Positions 54,055 through 63,945 of a stretch of 64,000 bases of DNA are shown one piece after another. The notes under the pieces are model-generated. The model ran no database searches. It saw only the letters and a program-made list of their open reading frames with translations, and had not been told where the DNA came from. This DNA is from an uncultured Bacteroidales bacterium (GTDB lineage Bacteria; Bacteroidota; Bacteroidia; Bacteroidales; CAIXZF01): positions 1 to 64,000 of the forward strand of contig CAIXZF010000006.1 in the NCBI GenBank assembly GCA_903923925.1. Direction: 5' to 3'. A program made the position numbers and the translations under genes. Positions within the stretch are counted from its first letter, which is position 1. Every line of letters begins with the position of its first letter.

Positions 54055-54084
54055 CAAATTTAACAATAATGATACTGTTGTCAA
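54055..54084 (-). promoter_or_regulatory. Promoter of the polyamine gene group
   Basis: On the minus strand, TTG (54084-54082), 19 bases, and TAAATTTG (54062-54055), a perfect TAnnTTTG box. The start codon of the decarboxylase is 65 bases downstream, leaving room for a leader. Confidence 0.7.
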
Positions 54085-54134
54085 TTAAAATTATGAAGAT
54101 ATTTGCATCTGAAAATACAACAAGCTAAAAGAAC

Positions 54135-55316
54135 ATGGCATTCAGTTTTCAACGCAACCTTATCTCGCTGATTTTCATAAAGATTGCCAAATGGATGAAT
54201 CTGGTAATGCCAATTATCGTACTTTTTTACAAGTCGAATGGATTAAGTATGCAGGATATTTTCATTCTGCAATCGGTATATTCGTTCAGCCTCATGCTTC
54301 TGGAGATCCCTTCTGGGTATTTTGCCGACAAGGTTGGCAGGCGTCATAGCATCCTTATCGGAACTGTATTCGGCTTCATTGGTTTCCTGATGTATTCCAT
54401 CTCTTATGGATTCTGGCAATTTGCTGTGGCAGAAACTGTACTCGGGCTGGGTATGAGCCTGGTGTCTGGTGCTGATTCAGCCATACTTTACGATTCCTTA
54501 AGTGCTGCCGGACATGAGAACAGATACACACGTTTCGACGGAAGGATAACAATGGCAGGTAATTTTGCTGAAGCTTTTGCTGGGATTATAGGCGGCTTAA
54601 TCGCTGTAAGTTCTCTGCGAACACCATATTATATACAGACAATCGTTGCTTTTTCAGGAATTGCAGCTGCATTATTTTTAAGAGAACCGCCAATTAAAGA
54701 AACAATCATCAAACCAATTCTGCGTGATATTCCTAAAATTGTGCGTAACGTTCTGCAAACGAATAAAAAGCTAAAGTGGAATACTCTTTTCTCAGCCCTA
54801 ACAGGGGCTTCAACCCTTTCGATGGCCTGGCTTGTACAACCTTACTTTATTAAACTACAGATGCCAACCGAATTTTTCGGAATTTCCTGGGCAATTTTAA
54901 ACTTATGTGTCGGACTGGCAGCATTATATGCATGGAAAATTGAAAAACGCTTTGGACCAGCCAGAACAGTACTTCTGTTTACGGTTTCGCTCTGTGTATC
55001 CTATTTTATCCTCGCATTTTCAACAAATTACTCCGGAATCCTGATCCTGCTTGTATTTTATATGGCAAGAGGAGTTGCCACTCCAACTCTGCGCAGTTAT
55101 ATCAACAACATCAGTACTTCTGATGTTAGAGCTACAGTTCTTTCAGTAAGAAACTTTATTATCCGGATGATTTTTGCAATACTCGGACCATTCTTCGGAT
55201 GGATAAACGACAAATTCAGTCTGGGAATGGCAATGCTTATTGCTGGTACTATATACAGTATCCTTTCATCTGTAACACTTTACAAATTCCTGAAACACAA
55301 AACATATTCAAGTTAA
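54135..55316 (+). CDS. Major facilitator superfamily (MFS) transporter
   Basis: A 393-residue inner-membrane protein with about 12 spans. SGYFADKVGRRHSILIGTVF (about residues 60-79) is the MFS loop 2-3 motif (G-x-x-x-D-x-x-G-R-R). The second half repeats the fold, with WKIEKRFGPARTVLLFTVSL. Typical length for drug/H+ antiporters or sugar transporters. Divergent from the polyamine genes; no specific neighbour reveals the substrate. Confidence 0.9.
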   Translation: MAFSFQRNLISLIFIKIAKWMNLVMPIIVLFYKSNGLSMQDIFILQSVYSFSLMLLEIPSGYFADKVGRRHSILIGTVFGFIGFLMYSISYGFWQFAVAETVLGLGMSLVSGADSAILYDSLSAAGHENRYTRFDGRITMAGNFAEAFAGIIGGLIAVSSLRTPYYIQTIVAFSGIAAALFLREPPIKETIIKPILRDIPKIVRNVLQTNKKLKWNTLFSALTGASTLSMAWLVQPYFIKLQMPTEFFGISWAILNLCVGLAALYAWKIEKRFGPARTVLLFTVSLCVSYFILAFSTNYSGILILLVFYMARGVATPTLRSYINNISTSDVRATVLSVRNFIIRMIFAILGPFFGWINDKFSLGMAMLIAGTIYSILSSVTLYKFLKHKTYSS

Positions 55317-55349
55317 ATTCTAAAAAGAGATGTTCACATCATTCCGATT

Positions 55350-56894
55350 TCAGAACCTCACACCTGGCCAGCCAGTGCCATCTTCATAGTCTTCAACAAG
55401 CATCGCCCTTTGATAATGATTAAAGGATGTGATCATGCTTGAAATTTCCTGATGAAGAATATCTACAGCATTGTCAATAAGATCGAGGCGGAAACCTGTA
55501 TCCGCATTGCGGATAACATAGTCCATTGAAATAACCCGGCTGATAACCTTACCGAGATCAACAAGTTTACGCTGAGGCATATACAGGTCGAGCTCAAAAT
55601 CGAAGAGTCCTTTCAGTTGTTCAATTGCCTGTTTAGAATTCTCGTAACCTTTAAAAAAGCTCATCAGCGTTTTTTCCTTAGCATTTTTCATTGTACGGAT
55701 AACCGATTCTGATATCTGCGCATAAAGAATATCATTTGAGCCTTCGAAAATCTGGAACGGACGGCTGTCGACAGTAGCACTACCTGCAATATGATTTAGT
55801 TTGTAGCCTTTTGCACCAATCAATTGAAGCAGGGATTGGGCTGATTCCTGCATTAAATCTGAAGTTACTGTTTTTAAAACGTTTGCTTCAAGGCGGAAAG
55901 ATGCAAGATCTGTATTTACAGCAACAATTTTACTGGCAGCAGTGCCAAGAGAAGAAGTTATGGTAAAGGCAGCCTGAAGGCGTGCAAGCCTTTCCTGGAC
56001 CTGGTCATAATCCAACAAATTTTTAGAACCAACTGAACGCTTACGCGTATGTTGCAATGCTTCGTCGAGCATGCGTTTTATAAAACCAAGCCCCATACCC
56101 GGAAAATGAAGTCTGCTGGTATGCAACAAATCTAGCATCATGTGTATACCCGTTGATTTTGGTATAAGTCTCTGTTTTTCTGGTATATGTACATCTATAA
56201 TGTTTCGGCCATAGGGGATCTGGTACAATCCAAGGTTTTCAAAATACTCTTCGACAACAATTTTCTGTCCGGCGGCAGAAACATCGCAAACAAAGAAATC
56301 CACATCACGTTCGAGTATGTTGTATTCATTTTTCCGGCGGGCTGTGAGAAGCCAGAAGTCTGCCATGCCGGTTAGCCCTGCCCAATGCTTGGTTCCATCA
56401 ATATGGTACATTCCATTTTGCTTGCTGTAGCCTGTTTTCATTCCGAAAGCATCAGTGCCATGATCAGGTTCAGTGATCATAAGTCCACCCATAGATTTAT
56501 CGTTCAGAAACCTTGTGAATACATCTTTTTTAACAGAATCATTGCCGTATTTAGCCAAAGGCTGAAGAAATAAGGCTCCATTAATACCAAAAGTGAGCGA
56601 AAGTGCAAGCGATTGATAGGAAGATGCAGCAAGAAATGCGAGGTTCTCATGCATTTTGGCACCTCTTCCGCCATATTCAACAGGAATGTTAACCGAAAGC
56701 GGATTCAAGGCCATAATCTCTCCCAGAAGTTCCGGTGGAAGTCGTCGAAGAATGCTAAGACGCTCCATTTCAGGCCTGTTCTGAAAAATATCAGCTAATT
56801 TCAGTGTAAAATCTTTAAGAAAACTTTGAAAAGAATCCGAATGCGTGAGGTTTATTTCTCCACTTGCAGGAGACAAGGTATCAGCAAAAATCAT
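55350..56894 (-). CDS. Acyl-CoA dehydrogenase family protein
   Basis: A 514-residue cytoplasmic flavoenzyme. GLMITEPDHGTDAFGMKTGY (about residues 135-154) and DGTKHWAGLTGMADFWLL match the middle domain of acyl-CoA dehydrogenases; QIFEGSNDILYAQISESVIR near 387-406 holds the region of the catalytic base of many members. It is about 130 residues longer than the usual 380, mostly at both ends, which is known for some long-chain or specialised branches. FAD-linked oxidation of an acyl-CoA or similar thioester is inferred; the substrate is not known. Converges with the MFS gene. Confidence 0.85.
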   Translation of the reverse strand: MIFADTLSPASGEINLTHSDSFQSFLKDFTLKLADIFQNRPEMERLSILRRLPPELLGEIMALNPLSVNIPVEYGGRGAKMHENLAFLAASSYQSLALSLTFGINGALFLQPLAKYGNDSVKKDVFTRFLNDKSMGGLMITEPDHGTDAFGMKTGYSKQNGMYHIDGTKHWAGLTGMADFWLLTARRKNEYNILERDVDFFVCDVSAAGQKIVVEEYFENLGLYQIPYGRNIIDVHIPEKQRLIPKSTGIHMMLDLLHTSRLHFPGMGLGFIKRMLDEALQHTRKRSVGSKNLLDYDQVQERLARLQAAFTITSSLGTAASKIVAVNTDLASFRLEANVLKTVTSDLMQESAQSLLQLIGAKGYKLNHIAGSATVDSRPFQIFEGSNDILYAQISESVIRTMKNAKEKTLMSFFKGYENSKQAIEQLKGLFDFELDLYMPQRKLVDLGKVISRVISMDYVIRNADTGFRLDLIDNAVDILHQEISSMITSFNHYQRAMLVEDYEDGTGWPGVRF

Positions 56895-57101
56895 AGTTAT
56901 AAATTAATGGTCAAAACGATATAAACAATGCCAAAGCAACATTGTTTACTTTAAAAGCATAAAGTCCGGAAACATAGCTTACCTTTGCATCAAATATAGT
57001 TTTGACCTTTTCAAATTACACTGCCTGCAGTATAGATTACACAATTCGGATCTTTATCCAAAAAGGGACCTGGTCAATCCTAAAACACCTAAACACAAAT
57101 T

Positions 57102-58400
57102 ATGACATTTGCAGAATTAAATCTGATTGAGCCTATTCAGCGGGCTTTAATAGCTGAAGGCTACGTGCGGCCAACCCCTATCCAGTCGCAATCGATACCC
57201 GAATTATTAAAAGGTAAAGATTTACTTGGATCAGCACAGACCGGTACCGGTAAAACAGCAGCATTCGCCATACCTATCTTACAATCATTATTTAACAACA
57301 AAAACCCTGAGGACAGAAAAAAACGAATCAAATCATTGATTCTTACTCCAACAAGGGAATTAGCCATACAAATTAACGATAGTTTTGCTGCCTATGGTAA
57401 GTTCACTGGAATAAACAGTCTTGTAATTTTCGGCGGTGTGTCGCAAAAAGCACAAACCGATGCTCTTCGCAGAGTTCCGGAGATATTAGTTGCTACACCG
57501 GGCAGGCTGCTCGATCTAATTAACCAGGGATTTATTAATCTTAACGACATCTCCCTTTTTGTGCTTGATGAAGCTGACCGTATGCTGGACATGGGGTTTC
57601 TTCATGATGTGAAAAAAATTATTGCAATGTTGCCAGCGAAACGACAATCGATGTTTTTCTCGGCCACAATGCCTCCGGAAATTCAGAAACTGTCGAGCAC
57701 CATTCTCACAAATCCAGTAAAAGTAAGAGTTGACCCTGAATCATCCACTGTTGACATTATCAGACAGGCCATATATTATGTTGACAAGGCCGACAAACGT
57801 TCCCTGCTTGTTCACTTGTTGAAGGACCGAAAGATTGACAGTGCCCTAGTTTTTACCAGAACCAAACATGGAGCAGACAAGGTAGCTAAGGATTTGAAGC
57901 GCGAAGGCATTAGCGTTGCTGCAATTCACGGCAATAAGTCGCAGAATGCCAGACAGGATGCATTAAATGGATTCAAAGCAAAGACTACCAGAGTATTGGT
58001 TGCTACAGATATTGCAGCCAGAGGTATTGATGTGGAAGAATTAACGCACGTAATTAACTATGAATTACCCAATATTCCTGAGACCTATGTTCACAGGATA
58101 GGGCGAACCGGAAGAGCCGGAGCTGGCGGATCAGCCTGGTCGTTTTGCGATGCCGAAGAAAAAGCTTATTTGAAAGATATCCAAAAGCTAATTGCAAAGA
58201 TTATTCCTGTGGTTAGCGATCATCCGTATCCATTATCACCAGATGCAAGGCCTCCCGACAAAAAGGAGACTAAACCAAGGGAGCAATGGACACGAAAACC
58301 AGATCCAAAAAAGAAATTCAGAGCTGCCAGCAGCAATACCAGAAACGCAACACCTGCCAGGAGCAGGAAAGTTGAAGGTGGAAATGGCAGAGTGAGTTAA
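57102..58400 (+). CDS. DEAD-box RNA helicase (RhlE/CshA-like)
   Basis: A 432-residue cytoplasmic ATPase with all superfamily 2 motifs in order: Q motif (YVRPTPIQSQSIPEL), AQTGTGKTAAF, PTRELAIQ, TPGRLLDL, VLDEADRMLDMGF, SATMP, and HRIGRTGRAGAGG. A basic C-terminal tail (about 370-432, ETKPREQWTRKPDPKKK) is usual for RNA-binding extensions of RhlE. Acts in rRNA maturation or mRNA turnover. Two further genes on the same strand follow closely (37 and 34 bases), the second another helicase. TACCTTTG at 56980-56987 may be the -7 box. Confidence 0.9.
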   Translation: MTFAELNLIEPIQRALIAEGYVRPTPIQSQSIPELLKGKDLLGSAQTGTGKTAAFAIPILQSLFNNKNPEDRKKRIKSLILTPTRELAIQINDSFAAYGKFTGINSLVIFGGVSQKAQTDALRRVPEILVATPGRLLDLINQGFINLNDISLFVLDEADRMLDMGFLHDVKKIIAMLPAKRQSMFFSATMPPEIQKLSSTILTNPVKVRVDPESSTVDIIRQAIYYVDKADKRSLLVHLLKDRKIDSALVFTRTKHGADKVAKDLKREGISVAAIHGNKSQNARQDALNGFKAKTTRVLVATDIAARGIDVEELTHVINYELPNIPETYVHRIGRTGRAGAGGSAWSFCDAEEKAYLKDIQKLIAKIIPVVSDHPYPLSPDARPPDKKETKPREQWTRKPDPKKKFRAASSNTRNATPARSRKVEGGNGRVS

Positions 58401-58437
58401 AAGTCAAATAGTTGCAGAAATCATTAACACTTTAAAG

Positions 58438-59448
58438 ATGGATTTATTTTTGTTTTTCAAAAATATGCCCAAAATTGAATTGCATGTGCATGTAGAAGGG
58501 GCTGTAAACGCTGAGACTTATTTCCGGCTGGCGCAGGAAAATAATGTAAAACTTCCGGTAAGCTCTTTCGATGAGTGGCAAAAGTTTTTCGAATTCAAAG
58601 ACTTTGCGCATTTCATTAAAGTCTACATCACAGCAGTTTCTTCAATTAAAAAACCGTCAGATTATTCGTTTCTGGTTGAAGAATTTTACAAAAACCAGAA
58701 AGAGCAGAAAATAATTTACACTGAGGCCTATTTGAGTGCATCTTTTCTGGTCGACAAGTTTGATGATGATGAAATTCTTGACGCACTGGCTCTGGGAATG
58801 AAAACCGGAGAGGAAAAGTATGGAGTGAAAGTGAATTTCATTCCGGATATTGCCAGAAATATTCCCGATAGTCAGGACAGAGTACTCGAGCTCATCTTAA
58901 AAGGTAAGGAAAGAGGCATTTTTATCGGAATTGGTCTTGGCGGTATGGAAAGTGGATTTCCTCCGGAGATTTTTACAGAGACTTACAAAAAAGCGAAACA
59001 TTCAGGCTTGCATCTTTTAGTTCATGCAGGAGAAGCTGCAGGTCCGGAAAGCATCTGGGGAGCAATAAATTCTCTCGGTGCCGAAAGAATCGGACATGGA
59101 ATAAGATGTCTGGAAGATGAAAAGCTTGTAGCCTATTTAAAAGAAAATAATCTCCACATTGAAGTTTCGCCTGTAAGTAATTATTGTCTGAAACTTATAG
59201 ATTCTAATTCACCGCATCCAATTAAAAATATGCTTGAACTAGGCTTGAATTGTTCTGTTAATTCGGATGACCCGGCAATGTTCTCAACGAATCTTACCGA
59301 GCAATATGTATTATTAACTGAACAAGGATTCAGTGTTGATCAATTAATCCAATTAAATAAAAATGCCCTGGCCGCATCATTTCTGAATGAAGAAGAAAAA
59401 TTGCACTATTTGGGTGAATTAATCCAATGGGAAAATACGCTGAAATGA
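58438..59448 (+). CDS. add: Adenosine deaminase
   Basis: A 336-residue cytoplasmic zinc enzyme. KIELHVHVEGAV (residues 13-24, H-x-H), HLLVHAGEAAGPESIWGA (about 193-210), GAERIGHGIRC (about 213-224) and NCSVNSDDPAMFS (about 272-284) are the zinc and catalytic motifs of adenosine deaminase; the HAGE glutamate is the proton donor. It turns adenosine or deoxyadenosine to inosine. Length is typical. It lies between two helicase genes on the same strand with short gaps, so it may share their transcript. Confidence 0.92.
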   Translation: MDLFLFFKNMPKIELHVHVEGAVNAETYFRLAQENNVKLPVSSFDEWQKFFEFKDFAHFIKVYITAVSSIKKPSDYSFLVEEFYKNQKEQKIIYTEAYLSASFLVDKFDDDEILDALALGMKTGEEKYGVKVNFIPDIARNIPDSQDRVLELILKGKERGIFIGIGLGGMESGFPPEIFTETYKKAKHSGLHLLVHAGEAAGPESIWGAINSLGAERIGHGIRCLEDEKLVAYLKENNLHIEVSPVSNYCLKLIDSNSPHPIKNMLELGLNCSVNSDDPAMFSTNLTEQYVLLTEQGFSVDQLIQLNKNALAASFLNEEEKLHYLGELIQWENTLK

Positions 59449-59482
59449 TTATCAGCAACTAAGCAGTACCTTTGAAAAACAA

Positions 59483-60832
59483 ATGACAATTAACATGACT
59501 TTTAACGACTTAAATCTGAATAAGCCAATTCTGAAAGCATTGGCTGAGATGAATCTGGTAACTCCTACTGTAATTCAGGAAAGAGGGTTTCCGGTTATTA
59601 TGTCGGGCAGAGATGTTGTTGGCATAGCACAAACCGGCACTGGAAAAACCCTGGCCTACCTCCTGCCCTGCCTGAGGCAAATGGAATATTCAAAAGACAA
59701 ATTACCCCGGCTTCTGATTTTAGTACCAACACGTGAGCTCGTGATGCAGGTTGTTACAGAAATTGAGAAATTAATCGCTTACCTGAATCTTACAGTTCAT
59801 GGAGTTTATGGAGGCAAAAATATTAAGACTCAGATTCAGGAACTTGCTGTAGGACATGATATTATTGTTGGAACTCCGGGCAGGTTACTTGACTTAATGT
59901 TAAATGGTTCCGTTAAAGTAAAAGCGATTAAAAAACTGGTAATTGATGAAGTTGATGAAATGCTGGATCTTGGATTCAGGGCACAGATTAACAGGGTTTT
60001 GGATTTAATCCCTTCCAAAAGGCAAAACCTGATGTTTTCAGCAACTTTAACAGAAGATGTAGAAATACTTTTAAAGACATTCTTTCATAATCCCGAAAAA
60101 ATCGAAGCAGCTCCAACAGGTACCCCTCTCGACCAGATTGAACAGCTGGGTTACTTCGTTCCAAATTTTTACACAAAAATTAACCTGCTGAAGTTTTTAC
60201 TTGATGAGAATCAATCCTTTAAAAAAGTTTTGGTTTTTACAGCAAGTAAAAAAATGGCGGATCAGGTTCTTGAGAATATGACAGACTATGACGACGCTAT
60301 TGCTGTAATTCACTCAAATAAGTCACAGAACACTAGGTTTAATACTGTGAATAATTTTCATGCGGGGAAACTGAGGATTCTTGTTGCTACAGATCTGATT
60401 TCGAGAGGCTTGGATATAACCGATGTTACGCATGTTATTAATTTTGATATGCCTGAATTGCAGGAAACATACATTCACAGGATTGGAAGAACCGGAAGAG
60501 CTGATAAAAAAGGAATAGCAATTAGCTTTATCACAGATTCTGAAAAGGCAAAACTTCTTGAAATTGAAACCTTTATGCATACTGAAATCCGGATAGCATC
60601 CTTACCGGAAGATGTAGAACTATCCGATATTCTCACTGAAGAAGAAGACCCAAGAACCGAAACAAGCAACATCCAGCTTAAATTGCCGGATATCGATGAC
60701 AGAGGACCCGCATTTCATGAGAAAAAAGAGAAGAACAAAAAGGTAAATAACAAGATTTCCCATTCAACAATAATGATGAAAAAATACGGGAAACCTAAGA
60801 CCAGAGGACAAAAGAAACCAAGAAAGAAATAA
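59483..60832 (+). CDS. DEAD-box-like RNA helicase with DEVD motif II
   Basis: A 449-residue cytoplasmic ATPase: Q motif (TPTVIQERGFPVI), AQTGTGKTLAY, PTRELVMQ, TPGRLLD, VIDEVDEMLDLGF, SATL, and HRIGRTGRADKKG. Motif II reads DEVD rather than DEAD; the acidic residues that bind Mg-ATP are kept, so it should be active. The C-terminal 70 residues are rich in lysine and end PKTRGQKKPRKK. Starts at ATG 59483; a second ATG at 59495 is possible. A -7-like TACCTTTG sits just upstream (59467-59474), giving a very short leader if used. Confidence 0.9.
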   Translation: MTINMTFNDLNLNKPILKALAEMNLVTPTVIQERGFPVIMSGRDVVGIAQTGTGKTLAYLLPCLRQMEYSKDKLPRLLILVPTRELVMQVVTEIEKLIAYLNLTVHGVYGGKNIKTQIQELAVGHDIIVGTPGRLLDLMLNGSVKVKAIKKLVIDEVDEMLDLGFRAQINRVLDLIPSKRQNLMFSATLTEDVEILLKTFFHNPEKIEAAPTGTPLDQIEQLGYFVPNFYTKINLLKFLLDENQSFKKVLVFTASKKMADQVLENMTDYDDAIAVIHSNKSQNTRFNTVNNFHAGKLRILVATDLISRGLDITDVTHVINFDMPELQETYIHRIGRTGRADKKGIAISFITDSEKAKLLEIETFMHTEIRIASLPEDVELSDILTEEEDPRTETSNIQLKLPDIDDRGPAFHEKKEKNKKVNNKISHSTIMMKKYGKPKTRGQKKPRKK

Positions 60833-60865
60833 CAAATATAAATGCTCTGATTGACTGAAAATTAC

Positions 60866-60897
60866 TTGATTAAAGGATTATTAATTTTGTACTTTTG
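60866..60897 (+). promoter_or_regulatory. Promoter of the pro-domain-like lipoprotein gene
   Basis: TTG (60866-60868), 21 bases and TACTTTTG (60890-60897), matching TAnnTTTG. The start codon at 60916 is 18 bases past the -7 box. Confidence 0.7.
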
Positions 60898-60915
60898 CAT
60901 TAATTATCGGACTTT

Positions 60916-61524
60916 ATGAATATTTTTAAAAAGTGGTTTTATTTAGTAATCCCCGTTGTAGTTTTAATTAGTGGTTGTTCAAAAAAAACAAAGCCTGAAG
61001 TTAAGCAACAGCAAGTCGTTCAGCAGCAAGTTAAAAGTTCTGATGAACAATTGTGGACGGATGTTTCTCTCGACTCTGTGCCAATTGTTGGGAGGCAGAA
61101 TGCGATTCCTATCCAATTCAGAACTCTGAAATTAAATGCACAGATGATGCATTCATTGCTTGCAAAAACTGTAAGTAAAGATAATAACAGTGCATTTGAG
61201 TTGATTCCCTTGCCAAATCCGAATGGCGGCAATACTAATTTCAAAGTCACAGAAACCCTCAGTATTGATAAGGGATTGCTGGCTAAATACCCATATTTAC
61301 GTACATATGGAGGAAAAGGCGCTACTAACTCCACATCAACAGTCAAAGTAGATTTCATGCCAAATGGATTTCATGCGTATATCATTTCTACAGAAGGAAC
61401 GATTATTATAAATCCAGTTTCAGAAGGCAACTCCACGTATTATTTCTGTTATTTTAAACATAACAGTGGTGAGGTGAAACAAAAATTTGAGCAAGACAGC
61501 ACATCATCAGGCAACGGTAAGTAA
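60916..61524 (+). CDS. Lipoprotein resembling the pro-domain of the neighbouring reprolysin-type protease
   Basis: A 202-residue lipoprotein; the signal peptide ends in VVLISGC with the lipidated cysteine at residue 21, followed by a KQQQVVQQQVKSS linker. Residues 75-190 resemble the N-terminal (pro) part of the protease encoded 67 bases downstream: NSAFELIPLPNPNGGNTNFKV with SSFIFNVPMPDGTIQEFRL, LLAKYPYLRTYGGK with LAKKYPQITTYAGQ, MPNGFHAYIISTEGT with TQFGFHAMIIASNYT. It has no metalloprotease motif. So it looks like a separate, membrane-anchored copy of the protease pro-domain. Role as inhibitor or chaperone is inference. Confidence 0.75.
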   Translation: MNIFKKWFYLVIPVVVLISGCSKKTKPEVKQQQVVQQQVKSSDEQLWTDVSLDSVPIVGRQNAIPIQFRTLKLNAQMMHSLLAKTVSKDNNSAFELIPLPNPNGGNTNFKVTETLSIDKGLLAKYPYLRTYGGKGATNSTSTVKVDFMPNGFHAYIISTEGTIIINPVSEGNSTYYFCYFKHNSGEVKQKFEQDSTSSGNGK

Positions 61525-61591
61525 AAACCATTGTCTGCTTACTGTTGTTATAACTATCCCAAAATCGAACTTCATTAAAAAACCATAAAGC

Positions 61592-63841
61592 ATGAAAAGA
61601 AAAATTACGTTGATTATTTTATTTCTGGCAGTGATTACAGGTGGTCTGTTATCTGCTCAAACCAATTCAGATTTATTCAAGAGTGTTGATAATCCAAGGC
61701 AGGCATTCAGGGAAAATGCAAACCGCTGGGCTAGTGAGTACAGGGCATTCACGCTTAACCCCACTGATATCAGGTATTTCCTTGAACAATCACCTGAACT
61801 GAGTCTGACACAGGCAAAAAATAGTAGTTTCATTTTCAATGTACCAATGCCGGATGGCACAATTCAGGAATTCAGACTTATCAAATCTCCTGTAATGGCA
61901 GAAGGTTTAGCAAAAAAGTATCCACAAATTACAACTTATGCCGGACAGTCTATTCGTGATTTTACGGCAACAATTCGTTGCGATGTTACTCAGTTTGGTT
62001 TTCATGCGATGATTATTGCAAGTAATTATACTGTTTTTATTGATCCGGTTGATCGTTTTACACCGACAGAATACATTAGTTATTACAAATCAAAAGCATT
62101 AAGGCAGGACGATGTTCAGCATTGTCTGATCAGTGATGATGATGCAATAAATCATAATGAGAAAGAATTCATGGAAGCTGGTACAGCTAACCGTACAATT
62201 CAGGGATCTATGAGAACCTACAGACTTGCGCTTGCATGTACCGGAGAATATGCAGCCTATTACGGCGGCACTGTTCCCGGGGCTCTGGCCGGAATGGTAA
62301 CTTCAGTAAATCGCGTTAACGGGGTTTATGAAAGAGAATTTGGAATCCATATGAATCTGGTTGACAATAACGACACTTTAGTTTTCACTTCATCTTCTTC
62401 CGATCCATACACAAACAATAACGGAAGTACAATGCTGAATCAAAACCAGACAACAATAACCGCCAGGATAGGAACCGCAAATTATGATATGGGACATGTA
62501 TTCAGCACTGGCGGAGGTGGAATTGCTCAATTAGGCTGTATTTGCAATAGCGGAAACAAGTCAAAAGGGGTTACCGGTATGACTACACCAATTGGTGATG
62601 CTTTTGATATTGATTATGTAGCTCATGAGATGGGTCATCAGTTTGGTGCCAATCATACTTTTAATTCAACTGCAGGTTCATGCGGAGGCGGAAACCGTTC
62701 AGCAAACTCAGCCTATGAACCAGGAAGCGGAAGTACAATTATGGCCTATGCCGGAATTTGCACAGGACAGGATTTACAAATGCACAGCGATGACTATTTC
62801 CATACCAGGAGTTTCGATGAAATTATTACCTATACTCAAACAGGAAATGGAAATTCATGCCCGGTTAAAACAACCGACCCAAACAGTGCACCAATTCTGA
62901 CAATATCAGCTAATTATATAATTCCGATGGGAACACCTTTCAGATTAACAGCAAGTGCTACTGATCCTGATGGAGATTCTCTAACCTATTGTTGGGAAGA
63001 ATATGACCTGGGTTCAGCTGGAAACTGGAATGCTCCTGCCGGAAATGCTCCGATTTTCAGGTCATTCAATCCAACAACCTCTGGCACAAGGATTTTCCCA
63101 AAGTTGCTGAATATTCTGAATAACAACAGCACAATCGGTGAATTCAAAGCTTCTTATGCAAGGGTACTCAACTTCCGTTGCACTGTTCGCGATTACGTAC
63201 TTGCTGGTGCAGGTGTTACCTATAATGACGTTACCACAAAAGTGAACGTAATCGGTACTGGTCCATTTGCAGTTCTAACTCCAAATGTTGTAGGGATTAA
63301 ATGGTACGGAAATACAGTAGACTCAGTAACCTGGTCGGTTGGCGGCAGCGATGTTGCACCTATCAGCACACCTACTGTTAACGTATTGTTATCGCTTGAT
63401 GGTGGTTACACATGGCCTTACACACTGGGCAGCGGAGTGCCAAATACAGGATCCTATTCATTTACAGTTCCTGTTGTAAGCACAACTACAGCCAGGGTAA
63501 TGGTTGAAGGTGCAGGCAATATTTTCTTCGATATAAATGACAAAAATTTCACTATCGAACAAAGTGTTGGCATAACAAGCAACCAGAATGCTGGCTCAGT
63601 GAGCATTAGCCCGAATCCGACCACAGGCGAACTCAACCTTGCCATGATAAATGAAGAAAAAGGCAAAATTGATGTCATTATTACTGATATCACAGGCAAA
63701 GTGATGCACTCGGCAACAATCAACAAGAGTGCTTCTTTCATGAAATACAGCCTTTCAATTTCAGATTTTGCGAATGGAATTTATTTCGTTCACATTAAGG
63801 GTACTTCTTCAAAATACGTTAAAAAAATTATTAAAAATTAG
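61592..63841 (+). CDS. Secreted reprolysin-type (M12B-like) zinc metalloprotease with T9SS tail
   Basis: A 749-residue exported protease with a signal peptide (about 1-23, LLSAQ), a pro-domain (about 25-205) and a catalytic domain (about 206-430) with the zinc site H345-EMG-H349-QFGAN-H355, the H-E-x-x-H-x-x-G-x-x-H motif of metzincins. The metzincin Met-turn may be IMAYAGIC (near 390). A middle region has CWEEYDLG and Ig-like folds, and the last 80 residues start with ISPNPTTGELNLAM, a T9SS type A sorting tail, ending KKIIKN. It should degrade extracellular protein. It lies 67 bases after the pro-domain-like lipoprotein and is followed by a terminator. Confidence 0.92.
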   Translation: MKRKITLIILFLAVITGGLLSAQTNSDLFKSVDNPRQAFRENANRWASEYRAFTLNPTDIRYFLEQSPELSLTQAKNSSFIFNVPMPDGTIQEFRLIKSPVMAEGLAKKYPQITTYAGQSIRDFTATIRCDVTQFGFHAMIIASNYTVFIDPVDRFTPTEYISYYKSKALRQDDVQHCLISDDDAINHNEKEFMEAGTANRTIQGSMRTYRLALACTGEYAAYYGGTVPGALAGMVTSVNRVNGVYEREFGIHMNLVDNNDTLVFTSSSSDPYTNNNGSTMLNQNQTTITARIGTANYDMGHVFSTGGGGIAQLGCICNSGNKSKGVTGMTTPIGDAFDIDYVAHEMGHQFGANHTFNSTAGSCGGGNRSANSAYEPGSGSTIMAYAGICTGQDLQMHSDDYFHTRSFDEIITYTQTGNGNSCPVKTTDPNSAPILTISANYIIPMGTPFRLTASATDPDGDSLTYCWEEYDLGSAGNWNAPAGNAPIFRSFNPTTSGTRIFPKLLNILNNNSTIGEFKASYARVLNFRCTVRDYVLAGAGVTYNDVTTKVNVIGTGPFAVLTPNVVGIKWYGNTVDSVTWSVGGSDVAPISTPTVNVLLSLDGGYTWPYTLGSGVPNTGSYSFTVPVVSTTTARVMVEGAGNIFFDINDKNFTIEQSVGITSNQNAGSVSISPNPTTGELNLAMINEEKGKIDVIITDITGKVMHSATINKSASFMKYSLSISDFANGIYFVHIKGTSSKYVKKIIKN

Positions 63842-63861
63842 TGGTTCTATAATTGATTGAT

Positions 63862-63896
63862 AACAGGCTGTCCTTAATTGGGTAGCCTGTTTTTTT
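63862..63896 (+). terminator. Rho-independent terminator of the metalloprotease gene
   Basis: The stem AACAGGCT / AGCCTGTT (loop of about 14 bases) is followed by a T-run (63890-63896), 20 bases after the stop codon. Confidence 0.85.
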
Positions 63897-63945
63897 ATTG
63901 CTAAAAAGATTGGATATTTGAGTACTCTAAAAAGCCACTTTACTT

